From assembly GCA_964355795.1 (NCBI GenBank), contig CAYHEQ010000003.1:1-43518 (forward strand): DNA of 43,518 nt, in the 5' to 3' direction. The DNA is from CAYHEQ01 sp964355795. Its GTDB lineage: Bacteria > Patescibacteriota > JACPGU01. The notes below the pieces were generated by a model. That model had not been told where the DNA came from and did not search any database. It saw only the letters and a program-made list of their open reading frames with translations. This document shows, one piece after another, positions 23,818 through 34,200 of the stretch; within the stretch, counting starts at the first letter, position 1, and every line of letters begins with the position of its first letter. The position numbers and the translations under genes are program-made.

Positions 23818-24590
23818 AAAATACTTTTTATCAGGATAGATACTAATATCAAAAATAAAACGATCAAAACAACGGACATATGTCTAATTACCTCTTTCTT
23901 CATATTATTCAGAGTAAAAGATTTCTCTATCGTCCCCCAGTATAGATAATAAACTACGAGCAAGGCCAGAGACTTCAACAGAGGTGAACTGACTGGCCAA
24001 CTAATGGTTACTATGAAAAATTCGAAAATCAAAAGTGCAAAGAGCGAGACGAGAAATATTACTAAGATGCGATCATCAATCATACTGCTCAGCTTGTAGT
24101 ATATGAATGTGGCAGACAAGACTACTGCCAAAACTCCCGCCAAATAGTAAAACTGTGGCAATATGATAGCCAGAGAATACGCGCTAGCAAAAAACAGAAA
24201 AAAAGCAAAGAACGCAGAAGCGTTGACCAGGTATCGCCTCCTGCTGTCTTTTTCCAAAAAATACAACGACAAGAATATCAGAGAAGCGCCCACCAGAGAG
24301 GCTACCTGACTAAACCACATAGAAGTAGAGAAAAACAAGAAAGAGGTCACTGATAGATTAATTAATAATGGCGGAATGAGGTGATTCATCCACCCCTTCT
24401 CCTTTCCCCTAATGGTCATAAACCACAGCATCGAAAAGAAAATCAGAAGAATATCTACGAGGCCCAGTAACCCCATGTTGGTACTAGAGAGAACATCGCC
24501 AGAAGCTAGAAAAAAAACAACGACCTCAAAGAATATCAAATTGAGCAAGGTTAATATGAGAGACTTGTTTTGGTTTGAGATAAACTTCAT
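23814..24590 (-). CDS. multi-pass membrane protein, unknown function
   Basis: 258 residues with about eight hydrophobic helices and almost no soluble loop. No family recognised. It sits between an LCP-type ligase (9 nt upstream) and the PpiC-type foldase (4-nt overlap), so it probably belongs to an envelope operon. Confidence 0.65.
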   Translation of the reverse strand: MKFISNQNKSLILTLLNLIFFEVVVFFLASGDVLSSTNMGLLGLVDILLIFFSMLWFMTIRGKEKGWMNHLIPPLLINLSVTSFLFFSTSMWFSQVASLVGASLIFLSLYFLEKDSRRRYLVNASAFFAFFLFFASAYSLAIILPQFYYLAGVLAVVLSATFIYYKLSSMIDDRILVIFLVSLFALLIFEFFIVTISWPVSSPLLKSLALLVVYYLYWGTIEKSFTLNNMKKEVIRHMSVVLIVLFLILVSILIKSIL

Positions 24591-24599
24591 TGGCTATCC

Positions 24600-25967
24600 T
24601 TATTTTATGCTTTTATAGTCTTTCCCGATAATTATTTCTATGTCCCATTGACTAGCTTTATCATCAAGACGAACGACGGGAGCATTATTTAGTTTCTCCT
24701 GTAGAAATTTCAGAGTGTTTTTTTTGCCATTATTGGAATAATCATAGATGAATGTGGACTCGTATTTTTTGTCATCTGCGTTAGAAATATCCACTATGTC
24801 ATAGCCGAAAATCTTCAATTGTTCGGCCAGTTTCGTTCCCAGCCCTGTCGTAGTAGTGCCATTTTTGATAGATATTTTTGCTTTTTCTGAAGCGGTGAAA
24901 GGATCTTTGAAATATTGACGAATGAATTCCTTGACCTCATCCCACGAGGGATCGTTGGGCACCAAAACATACATCCCGTCGTAACTATCTGCGTAGAGAG
25001 GGCTATCGCTACTGTCGTCCAAAACCTTGGTGGCGATATTCTCTTTGTTGATGCCTTTGGCTATCTTATAAAGCGCGTCTATTTCTGACAACTGAAGGTC
25101 GGTTTTGATATTATCGGACAGAATGCCCACCAGATCATTAATCTTTTTGATGCTAAATATATTGTCTTTTTCCATCATTTTTTCTTTGACAGCGGTCAGG
25201 ATCTCTTGCTGACGACGAGCGCGATCAAAATCACTACTACCGTGACGAGACCGAGCGTATTTCAAGGCAGTCTCCCCGTCCAAAATATGGTAGCCACGAG
25301 TTATGGAAAATGGCTCATACCCCGTAACGTTTTTGTCTGGATACGCGGAATCATAAATGTCACTTTGCACTTCTACGCCTATACCACCGATAGCATCAAT
25401 AGCTTTCTGGAAGCCTTCGAAATCTACCAGAACTAAATAGTGGATAGGGACATCAAAAACATCGCTTATCGTGCCCTTTACCAATTCAAAGGCTTTCTGA
25501 ATATTATTGTCATTATTCTCTAGACCTAAAGTATAGACACTATTGATCTTGGTATTAGAATATCCCTTCACGGGCACATAGAGATCGCGCGGGATAGAGA
25601 GCATCGCCACTGCTTTGTTTTTCACATCAATACTGACAACCAACATGGTGTCAGTGAGCTCGGCGCCGGGATGATCTCCGCCCCCAACGCCTAGAAGTAA
25701 TATGTTGACTCTCCTGTCTCCCTCTTTCAAATTGCTAATAAATCCCGGGTCTTTGAGAAATTCTTCTATATCGTCCACCAAAAGAGGTGAGGCATTGCTA
25801 GACCGCGCCACCATCACTCGTTTCGCCACAGTATAGGCTCTGACACTAAAAAAGATTACCAATGCCAAAAACGCTAAAGCTACAAAAGCGCCAATATATT
25901 TCCCGTAGCTTCTCTTGACCGGCTGGATGATTTCTATTTGTGGCTCTACCTGTGAGAATTGCTCCAT
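24600..25967 (-). CDS. LytR-CpsA-Psr (LCP) family protein
   Basis: A 455-residue protein with a cytoplasmic tail, one helix (about 28-48) and an external LCP domain: LLLGVGGGDHPGAELTDTMLVVSID, SIPRDLYVP and the arginine-rich ALKYARSRHGSSDFDRARRQ, which binds the lipid pyrophosphate. A C-terminal LytR_C domain follows (about 360-455). LCP enzymes attach lipid-linked glycopolymers to the cell wall. It is first in a three-gene envelope operon. Confidence 0.92.
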   Translation of the reverse strand: MEQFSQVEPQIEIIQPVKRSYGKYIGAFVALAFLALVIFFSVRAYTVAKRVMVARSSNASPLLVDDIEEFLKDPGFISNLKEGDRRVNILLLGVGGGDHPGAELTDTMLVVSIDVKNKAVAMLSIPRDLYVPVKGYSNTKINSVYTLGLENNDNNIQKAFELVKGTISDVFDVPIHYLVLVDFEGFQKAIDAIGGIGVEVQSDIYDSAYPDKNVTGYEPFSITRGYHILDGETALKYARSRHGSSDFDRARRQQEILTAVKEKMMEKDNIFSIKKINDLVGILSDNIKTDLQLSEIDALYKIAKGINKENIATKVLDDSSDSPLYADSYDGMYVLVPNDPSWDEVKEFIRQYFKDPFTASEKAKISIKNGTTTTGLGTKLAEQLKIFGYDIVDISNADDKKYESTFIYDYSNNGKKNTLKFLQEKLNNAPVVRLDDKASQWDIEIIIGKDYKSIK

Positions 25968-26099
25968 GATCGATTAGGTTACTTTCGCCTGAAAAAAACA
26001 ACAAACCATATTTTATCACAATAGCTCTTTTTTACAAACTTCTTCCGCGGTCTTTGTTTTTCTGATACTATTGGTGTGTAAGGTAGCAATTAAATTTTT

Positions 26100-26813
26100 A
26101 TGTCTCCTAAAAAAGTAAAGGCCACTGTTGAGAAAAAAACAGAAAGTAGCTCTTTCTCCCGCAAACTGCCGAACGGAGAGTCTTTTTTGGTAGCCACTAA
26201 AGAGATAGTCAATTTCATCTGGGATATAGGCAAAACACTCGTTTTGGTAGTAGCCGTGGCTTTTGTTATTCGCTTCTATCTAGTCCAACCATTTTATGTG
26301 GAAGGTGATTCTATGACTCCCAATTTCAACAATGGCGAATATCTCCTAATAGATGAGTTGTCTTATAGATTTCGTCAGCCGGAGAGAGGAGAAGTGATAG
26401 TCTTCAAGCCTCATATTAGCGTCTATCAAAATTATATCAAAAGAGTTATCGGCCTTCCTGACGAAAAATTAAATTTTGACAAGGGTGTTATCATCACCAG
26501 CCCCCAGTATCCCAAAGGTATGCGACTAGAAGAAAATTATTTACCAGCCTCCAATCTCGCTGCCACCTTGTCTGATTCGCAAAACACGACAGTCCAGAAC
26601 AATGAGGTTTTTGCCATGGGGGACAATCGTGGCGCCAGTTATGATTCAAGAAGCCTTGGACCAATAGCGAAAAAAAATATCGTGGGTCGAGTCTGGTTGT
26701 ATATAAAAATTGCCCCATGGATAGAAAGACAAATAGGATCTTTCAAATTACAAATACCAAAAATCGTTGGCATCGGACGGGTAGAAAAACCCATCTATAA
26801 CATTCAAGATTAA
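26100..26813 (+). CDS. lepB: signal peptidase I
   Basis: A 237-residue type I signal peptidase that cleaves signal peptides of exported proteins. One membrane helix (about 45-62) precedes the catalytic GDSMTPN (Ser71) and the general base in YIKRVIGLP (Lys114). GDNR appears near the C-terminus (MGDNRGASYDSRSLGP). The size is typical of small bacterial forms. Divergent from the LCP gene and convergent with der. Confidence 0.95.
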   Translation: MSPKKVKATVEKKTESSSFSRKLPNGESFLVATKEIVNFIWDIGKTLVLVVAVAFVIRFYLVQPFYVEGDSMTPNFNNGEYLLIDELSYRFRQPERGEVIVFKPHISVYQNYIKRVIGLPDEKLNFDKGVIITSPQYPKGMRLEENYLPASNLAATLSDSQNTTVQNNEVFAMGDNRGASYDSRSLGPIAKKNIVGRVWLYIKIAPWIERQIGSFKLQIPKIVGIGRVEKPIYNIQD

Positions 26814-26824
26814 TCATCAGCGTT

Positions 26825-28129
26825 TTAATGTTCTCTTTCCCTTAAGAAGAGCCTGATAGCTACTCCCGACAATCCAAATTTTTCTCGCAATCTGCTCTCT
26901 ATGAATTCTAACTGTTGAGCCTTGAAGCTTTGTTTTCTTTTGACAAAAATTATGAATTCGCAAGGGAAGCTATTGGTCTGCGTTGCGTAAAATATTTTGC
27001 CACGGATACCCGTCATTGATTCTGATATTTTTTTCAGCTCTCTATTCAATCTAGAAGTATTTATTCTTTGTTCGGAAATTTCTTTAATCTCCCTGATGGC
27101 TTGAGATATTTTTTCTATGCCGTATCCTTTTAGAGCGCTAGTAAAGATAATGGGCATTTTTTTGAATATACTGTTGTCGGCGCAAAGAGCTTCCCTATAC
27201 TGCTTCTCTGCTAGTTGGTCTTTCTTCAAATCCCATTTGTTGACAATGACGACTACACTTTTCCCTTCTCGAAAAATAAAGCTCAAAAGATTGATATCGT
27301 AAGATACCGCGTATTCCGAAGCGTCCACCATATATAAAACCAAATCCGCTTTCTTGATAGAGGCGATAGCTTCATAAGAAGAAGTTTTGTCCAATCCCTC
27401 TGCCACTCTTACCTTTCTTTTTAGCCCCGCCGTATCAATGAAAGTATAACTATCTCCATCTATCGCCACATTGATGTCCACAGCATCACGGGTGGTGCCA
27501 GCAATATCCGAAACGATACTGCGATCTTTCCCGCACAAAATATTGAAGAGAGAGGACTTGCCGACATTGGGTCTCCCGATAATAGCTATTTTGAAAAATT
27601 CTTCTTGCCCTTTTTTTGATGATTTCAGTTTGAGCTCTTTTGCCACCACTTCCAAAAGGTCCCCCACTCCCCTCCCGTGAATAGCAGAGATGAACACGGT
27701 CTTATCAAATCCAAGAGAATAAAATTCATAGGCCTTACCGTCCCTTTTCTCGTGATCTACTTTGTTGACAGCCAAAACTGTCTGCTTATTCTTTTTTCTC
27801 AAGATTTCGGTGATTTTCAAATCTTGTTGGGAAATATCCGCATCGCCATCTACTACAAAAACGACCAGATCCAGCTGGTCAATATTTTCCAAGACTTTCT
27901 CTCGCACTTTTTCCTCTATCTTGCCGGAGGCTGAAAAATCTACGCCACCAAAGTCTATGAGCTGAAAAGATTTCCCGTCCATCTCCACTACACCCTCAAG
28001 AAAGTCCCTGGTTGTCCCAGCTATATCCGAGACAATAGCCTTTTTACTTTTTATCAATCGATTGAACAATGTGGATTTACCAACATTAGTTCTACCGATT
28101 AGACCAACAGTTTTCACAATACTAAACAC
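26825..28129 (-). CDS. der: ribosome biogenesis GTPase Der (EngA)
   Basis: A 434-residue double GTPase needed for large-subunit assembly. Two G domains each carry G1 (GRTNVGKST near 13; GRPNVGKSS near 184), a DIAGTTRD switch, and NKxD (NKVD, NKWD). A KH-like domain fills the last 85 residues. Length and order are normal. Confidence 0.96.
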   Translation of the reverse strand: MFSIVKTVGLIGRTNVGKSTLFNRLIKSKKAIVSDIAGTTRDFLEGVVEMDGKSFQLIDFGGVDFSASGKIEEKVREKVLENIDQLDLVVFVVDGDADISQQDLKITEILRKKNKQTVLAVNKVDHEKRDGKAYEFYSLGFDKTVFISAIHGRGVGDLLEVVAKELKLKSSKKGQEEFFKIAIIGRPNVGKSSLFNILCGKDRSIVSDIAGTTRDAVDINVAIDGDSYTFIDTAGLKRKVRVAEGLDKTSSYEAIASIKKADLVLYMVDASEYAVSYDINLLSFIFREGKSVVVIVNKWDLKKDQLAEKQYREALCADNSIFKKMPIIFTSALKGYGIEKISQAIREIKEISEQRINTSRLNRELKKISESMTGIRGKIFYATQTNSFPCEFIIFVKRKQSFKAQQLEFIESRLREKFGLSGVAIRLFLREREH

Positions 28130-28201
28130 TACTGATATGTACGGATATACGGAAAAATTTAATTCATATTATCTGTATTATACAATCTGGTTATTTAATC
28201 C

Positions 28202-28244
28202 GAGGTTCGACCTTGGAGAAGTTTCGAAGCTAAGGTCGAACCTC
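28202..28244. repeat. inverted repeat between infB and der
   Basis: GAGGTTCGACCTT (28202-28214) and AAGGTCGAACCTC (28232-28244) are perfect 13-bp inverted arms around 17 nt. No T-run follows, so it is not a standard terminator; it resembles other short palindromes of the window. Confidence 0.6.
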
Positions 28245-28317
28245 TGAATTGATTTCTAATAAATTTAATTCGTAATTTGTATATTCGTAAAGATTAGTAA
28301 TTCGTAGGAACAAAAAG

Positions 28318-30312
28318 TTAGCCTTTTGTCAATTCTTTTTGTTGGATTTCTTTTTTCAAAACCACCACGCTGTCGTTTTCGGCAATCTTTATTTTTTCTT
28401 CCCCAATATCACGAAGGACAATTCCTAATCCGCACTCTATACCTTTCTTGGCTTCCGTGATGTCTTCGTCCCCTCTTTTCATAGTAACAATCTTGCCCGT
28501 AGCCAACATCACTCCGTCATGATAAATATCTATCTTTGAACCCTTGTTGAATTCCCCTTCGGTTATTCTGATACCCAATATTTTATCTTTCTTACTGTCT
28601 TTGAAAATTTTGAGAATACTGCCCCTGCCAGTTTCTGTGTCCACCTCTTCTGGTTTCAAAAGACCCGACAAAGTCAAATTGATACTATCCATCAATTCAT
28701 AAATAACACTAAAAGTTTCTACGGCTACTCCAGTTTTTTCAATGAGCTTTTTGGAATTTACTCCCACATCAACTCGAAATCCAATTATGAGCGCTTCCGA
28801 AGCTGCCGCCATTTTCACATCAGATTCGCTAATCTCGCCGACACCATCAGAAATTATCTTCACCTTGGCTTCAACAAAACTTAACTTGCCTAGAGCATCC
28901 TTGATGGCCTGCAGAGAACCACTGACATCCGCTTTGATAACCAGTCTTAATTCCTTCATTTCTCCGGACATAATAGCTGAAGATACTTGAGCGAGACTAG
29001 ACTTTGGTCTGATGCCTTTGAAATAACTTTCTTTTTGTAATTTAGCTATCTTCATCTTGGCGTCTCCCGGATTTTCCTCCACTTCCAAAACTTCTCCAAA
29101 ATTGGGTAGGCCAGAAAGTCCAGCGATGCGAACAGGGTCGGAAGGGCCAGCTTCTTTTATTTTTTTCCCCTTGTAATTTGTCATCATTCTCACTTTGCCA
29201 TAGACGCTCCGCCCAATAGTGAAAGCGTCTCCTATTTTCAAAACACCGTCGCGAATGAGAACAGTAGCCAGGGGTCCTTTACTGTGAGACAAATGTGATT
29301 CAATAACAAAACCGTTGGCCGGAACATCCACAAAACTTTCTATATTTTTCATATCGGCCAAAAGCAAAATCATATCCAAAAGAGTGTCTACTCCCTCGCC
29401 ACTCTTGGCCGAAACAGGAACGATGATATTTGTTCCGCCCCACTCTTCACTGACTAGCCCTAGTTCTGCCAATTCACCTTTCGTCTTATCTATATTCGCC
29501 CCCGGCATATCTATTTTGTTAATAGCGATAATTATCGGCACTCCCGCATCTTTGGCGAAATTAATTGACTCTTTAGTTTGAGGTTTGACACCGTCATCAG
29601 CCGCCACCACTAGAACCGCGATATCAGTAATACGAGCGCCGTGCTCGCGCATAGCCGAAAAAGCCGCGTGTCCTGGAGTATCAAGAAAAGTAATCTTGCG
29701 ACTCTTTTTCTCTACCTGATATGCTCCTATGTGCTGGGTAATACCGCCCGACTCTCCGCCGGCGATATCAGACTTTCTGATGTAATCAAGGAGAGTCGTT
29801 TTGCCATGATCAACGTGCCCCATGATAGCAACAACTGGAGGACGCGATTGTTTTGTCCCGCCACCATTATCTCTTTTCTCAACTGTTGTCTTTTCTTTTG
29901 TTTCTTTCTCTATGCTAACATCAAAGGATTCACCGATAATAGCCGCTGTCTCAAAATCTATATTTTCATTAATAGAGGCCATGACGCCATTTTTCATCAA
30001 CTCCGTGATGACCCTGACAACAGGTATATCTAGTCTTGAGCTAAAATCTTTGACCGATATAACATCGGGAATATTGATTATCTTTTTTTGTGTCTCTTCT
30101 GTTTCTATGTTTTTCTGTTCTTCTGTTTCTCCGTTTTTTTGTTCTTCTGTTTCTCCGTTTTTTTGTTGATTCAAAAGATCCATGAATTCCTTCGCCTTCT
30201 TGTCGCTCATCGTATTGGATTTTGAAGCAATAGCAAAACCAAACTCTTTCGCTTTGTCGCGAAGTTCTTTGATGGGTAAACCAACTTTTTTAGCAATATC
30301 AGATATCTTCAT
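28318..30312 (-). CDS. infB: translation initiation factor IF-2
   Basis: IF-2 binds initiator tRNA and GTP and joins the ribosomal subunits. I start at MKISDIAKKVGLPIKEL (30312), the usual IF2_N opening, 8 codons inside the longest frame; the protein is 664 residues. The G domain has GHVDHGKTT and DTPGHAAFS, NKID and SAKSGEG follow, then the C-terminal domains that bind fMet-tRNA. The linker at residues 47-70 is a threefold 8-residue repeat (QKNGETEE, QKNGETEE, QKNIETEE). The linker is short compared with E. coli. Confidence 0.95.
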   Translation of the reverse strand: MKISDIAKKVGLPIKELRDKAKEFGFAIASKSNTMSDKKAKEFMDLLNQQKNGETEEQKNGETEEQKNIETEETQKKIINIPDVISVKDFSSRLDIPVVRVITELMKNGVMASINENIDFETAAIIGESFDVSIEKETKEKTTVEKRDNGGGTKQSRPPVVAIMGHVDHGKTTLLDYIRKSDIAGGESGGITQHIGAYQVEKKSRKITFLDTPGHAAFSAMREHGARITDIAVLVVAADDGVKPQTKESINFAKDAGVPIIIAINKIDMPGANIDKTKGELAELGLVSEEWGGTNIIVPVSAKSGEGVDTLLDMILLLADMKNIESFVDVPANGFVIESHLSHSKGPLATVLIRDGVLKIGDAFTIGRSVYGKVRMMTNYKGKKIKEAGPSDPVRIAGLSGLPNFGEVLEVEENPGDAKMKIAKLQKESYFKGIRPKSSLAQVSSAIMSGEMKELRLVIKADVSGSLQAIKDALGKLSFVEAKVKIISDGVGEISESDVKMAAASEALIIGFRVDVGVNSKKLIEKTGVAVETFSVIYELMDSINLTLSGLLKPEEVDTETGRGSILKIFKDSKKDKILGIRITEGEFNKGSKIDIYHDGVMLATGKIVTMKRGDEDITEAKKGIECGLGIVLRDIGEEKIKIAENDSVVVLKKEIQQKELTKG

Positions 30313-30519
30313 ATTGATAGGGCAACATACTAACAAACGGGTCTAGCCCGCTTCTTGTATTATACCAGATTATACGAAATTATTCAAAAATTGAACGTAG
30401 CGAGGCATCAGCCCATATTTTTCATACGAGATATTGTGGATAAAGCCTTCCTTTTGTCCGCTACAATTCTGAAAATATTAGTTTAAAAATGTAATATTTG
30501 GCTTATACTACAAAGATTA
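30313..30519. other. intergenic stretch upstream of infB
   Basis: About 200 nt without a recognisable gene. It should hold the infB promoter on the minus strand; I see no convincing box pair. Confidence 0.3.
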
Positions 30520-30548
30520 TTGACTTTCCTTGACAGGTATGGTAGTAT
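30520..30548 (+). promoter_or_regulatory. promoter of a possible small RNA
   Basis: TTGACT (30520-30525), 17-nt spacer, TAGTAT (30543-30548) on the plus strand, close to sigma-70 consensus. No open reading frame follows; a hairpin RNA does. Confidence 0.5.
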
Positions 30549-30554
30549 GTATAC

Positions 30555-30617
30555 GTAAGCTTCGGCTTACCCGGATTTTGATCGAAAATCACTCGTAAGA
30601 GTGGTTTTCTGATTTTT
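30555..30617 (+). ncRNA. possible ~63-nt small RNA
   Basis: Starting near the expected transcription start, GTAAGC-TTCG-GCTTAC (30555-30570) forms a hairpin with a stable UUCG loop. A second stem, GAAAATCACTC / GAGTGGTTTTC (30584-30610), is followed by TGATTTTT, a rho-independent terminator. Its end overlaps the stop codon of the NYN gene on the other strand. Family unknown. Confidence 0.45.
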
Positions 30618-31236
30618 ACCGTTTTTTGCCGTTTACAAAGCGTTCCATATTTAACCTATATTCAAAATCTTCTGCAAACAAGATATCGCTTACTACGGCA
30701 TCGTTTTGCGCATCAAAAACCTCTCTGCCTGTGTGATCTCTAGCGCCAAACACGATGCATTGTTTTTTATATTCTTCTTGCAGATATCTAACCGCGCACA
30801 TCAGGTCACCATCACCAGAAAATAATACGATTGTATCATATTCTTCTCTTTTTCGAATCAAATCGATGGCCATTTCTACATCAAGATCGCACTTTTTTTC
30901 AAAACCATGCACATTATCCCTACTGTGAATGTACTTAACTCTCTTATCTATAACCTCAAAGCCATTTGCTTCGGCCGTTTCAAGAATATATTTTGACCAC
31001 CCCGATAGCTCAACTGACTTTTCGTTTTTTCCATAATCAGCGCCATAATAAAAACGACGAAGTGATCTACTACCTTTTGAAAAGTTTTTCACTAACTGGG
31101 CGAGTTCTCGTATACCAATTTTCCATTTTGTACTATACTTCCATTTTTCGATATTGCCATAGTCAACAATAACAATCGTGCGATTGCGCTTGTCTTCGAA
31201 TGATTCTAGGAGTCTCGCTATTTCTTTTTGATTCAT
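30616..31236 (-). CDS. NYN (PIN-like) domain protein, DUF88/LabA-type
   Basis: A 206-residue putative ribonuclease. NYN-domain acidic residues are visible: IVDYGNIEKW (Asp near 25), CDLDVEMAIDLI (near 117-128) and FSGDGDLMCAVRYL (near 138-151), expected to bind metal in a PIN-like active site. Substrate unknown. It lies just downstream of a restriction-modification gene on the same strand (28 nt), so the two may be co-expressed. Confidence 0.8.
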   Translation of the reverse strand: MNQKEIARLLESFEDKRNRTIVIVDYGNIEKWKYSTKWKIGIRELAQLVKNFSKGSRSLRRFYYGADYGKNEKSVELSGWSKYILETAEANGFEVIDKRVKYIHSRDNVHGFEKKCDLDVEMAIDLIRKREEYDTIVLFSGDGDLMCAVRYLQEEYKKQCIVFGARDHTGREVFDAQNDAVVSDILFAEDFEYRLNMERFVNGKKR

Positions 31237-31264
31237 CCTTTATTCTCGCTTTATTTTTATTTTA

Positions 31265-34200
31265 TTATACTATTTTATCTGCCTCCCTCATCAACCTTTC
31301 GGTTTCAACCAAAATCACAATTATTTTTTGATAATGCTCAATGTCTTCATTTGAAAGAGTACGTCCCTTGCGATCTTTTAGCCATTTTTGTGCTGGTTGG
31401 TAGCCACCGATGTAAAAGTTCCACGCAATCTCTGGTGCATTGCCAAAATATTGTTTTTCGTTAATATAGACATTGCCGTTTTCGTATTTTACCTTCTCAA
31501 CCACATCATCGCCCACTTCGGGATATGTAGTTATTAGCTTATTGACCCTTGGGCTCTCCATGAGATGCAGGTGTCGCAACTCTTCGCCAATCTTGGCAAA
31601 ATCAAAGAATTGCTTTTTATCTTTCGGGTATGACACACGGGGGAAATCAATCTTCAAGAACTCTTTGTATTTCTCTCTATACCTTGGCGAATGTAAAGAA
31701 GCATAGATATAATCCAAAATATTCTCCGGCGTTGTTTTGCCCGTTATCGCACCTATTTTGCCCCAAATTTCTTGGTCGATATTTGGGATTCTTTTATCTT
31801 GAGCATCATATAAATATAAAGGCGCCAAAGATTCAATCCCCTCCATTCCTGGTCGAGACCAACTTCTAGACTCAGATATGAAATTAGAAAGAAATACCGG
31901 TGAGGATTTTTCCTCAATCCCGCCTCTCTTAAATATGAAACCTACATTTGGATTTTTTTCAGCAAAAAATTGCATTACATCCCATCGCCCACGCTCTATA
32001 AAGCTTTTATCATAATAGATATATCTGACATCAAAAGGTCTGTAACTTATCCTTAAAACTTTTTTCTCATCATAATCAAAACTTGGGTCGTTGGCATAAG
32101 TAACAATATTCTTTTTTAACAAATTTTTATCTTCAGAAATTACGATAGCATCGCGTCCCGTCACTACTCCCACGCTCGATGTCATAAATAAATCATTTAC
32201 GGAAAACCCCCTGTCGTATTCATCTTTACCTTCAAGGTTTTGATTAACAAAATAATATTGTTTTGGATCTAATTTTATTTCCGCATACTTTATATCTCGT
32301 TTTCTAAGTGCTTCGAATTTAGACTCACGCTTGCCGTAGAGATTCGAGACAAAAACTCTTGCGTCTTGTTTTATCCTACCGTCCTTCTTTTTTATAGCCA
32401 ATATAATTGCAACTCCCTGCTGGATATTAAAAACATTTTCGTCCTTACTGCCGTCAGGACTAGTTTCTTTTTTCTTAGCATTACCATGAAGATCAAGAAT
32501 ATATATGTCATCAAAGGTCTGAGCTAGTCTCCACCGCATTCCCCTAAATGTTGGGTTGTCTAAATAACCGTGATTGGTAATGAAGCCTAAGATGCCTTCG
32601 CCATTTTTTTCTATAAGATTTTCCGAAAAGGAAATAAATTTAACATAATCATCGTTGAGCCATTTTGGATTTCTCTCTTTTAGTTTTTGCGTACCTCCCG
32701 GCTCAACCTTATACTTATCAATAAGCCTATTTGCGCTTTCAAAATTATTACTTGATTCACCAGAATACGGCGGGTTTCCCAAAACCACCATCACTGGTTT
32801 TTCGTTTTTTATTTTTGAAGCTTCTTCTGCTTCCTCGGCAATACTGGCCGCAAAGTCAAAAGCGAGTAAATCTGGGTGCTTACCTATATCTTCAAGTGAA
32901 TTGGTCAAATAAATACCGAGACGCGCTTTACCGCTACGCGTTTCATTAAAATATTTGAATCCGGTTTCTCTCAATGCCATACTCAATTTCAAATGAGCAA
33001 TTGTATATGGAGCCATCATAAGTTCAAAACCATAGAGACGAGGCAAGAGATCGTGATGCACATATTGTGGCCAACTACCTTTTTGTCCATTCTCTGATAT
33101 CTTTGTGTAAATTTTTCCTATAACATCACTGATGAATGTTCCCGTTCCAACAGCAGGGTCGAGTATTTGGACTCTATGAAGGCCATTTGCTGTCTTTGAT
33201 GTGTCAGCCAAACCATTAGTAAGACCGAACTCTTTCTCTAGTAGATAATCGACAGAACGAACAATAAACTGCACTACTGGTAGCGGTGTATAATACGCCC
33301 CCATCTTTTTGCGTAAATCTTCATCATATTCTTTCAAAAAATCTTCATAGAAATGGATGACCGGATCGGGACCCTTGTGGGTCTCGCCCCATAAGTCGTC
33401 TTTGAAATATTCTTTCATTAATTCCTGAACGTCGGCATGAGAAAAAACTTCACACAATTCATCCACTATATACGCAAGCCGTTTCTCAAAACTTCGCCCA
33501 GCAATATGGTCAAAGAAGTGCCCCAGGAATGGGTTAGAAGCTGGGATGAGGTCACGGGCTTCTTGACGGGAAAAGGTCTCAGGCGTGTCATCGTGATAGC
33601 GCGCAACAAATAATCCGTAAACGAGCGTCTGGGCGTACATATCAGAAAACTTGTCTGGCGTTATGTCGTGTACGAGAAGTTTCTTGATAGTTTCATAGAC
33701 ACGCGAGAGTTCAGAACCATGACTAGAATCAGAGGCGAGAAACTGCCTCACGTTATCTCTAATTCTTTGCGCTTTGCCTCCCATAATTTTCGCAAGGTGT
33801 TTACCTGATTTGATTGGCTCTTTATGCGATTTCGTAAAATCAAGTAGCGATTTGGCAACATGTTCGTAGTTCTCTGGAATCGGCGTAATAGTCCGGCTTT
33901 TTATGTCAAAGTTAGCTATTTTCACGGGATCTTCATATCTTTGACCGTTTCTGTAAAAACGAAACTCAACATAATCGGTGAGAACAAGGTTTGCATAGCC
34001 ATAGTATCTACTCATTTGTTCAGACTGCTCGACTTTATCAAGAGATACACCAATATCTTTTGCTTCCACATAGAGTATAGGAATGTTGTTTTTGATTATT
34101 GCAAAGTCTGGCTTGTTGCCATCCCTGACTTTTGCATCATGATCTATTCTTTGAATCTTCATCGACTCAAAGACTCCTCCGAGTAGAATCTCGAAGTCCG

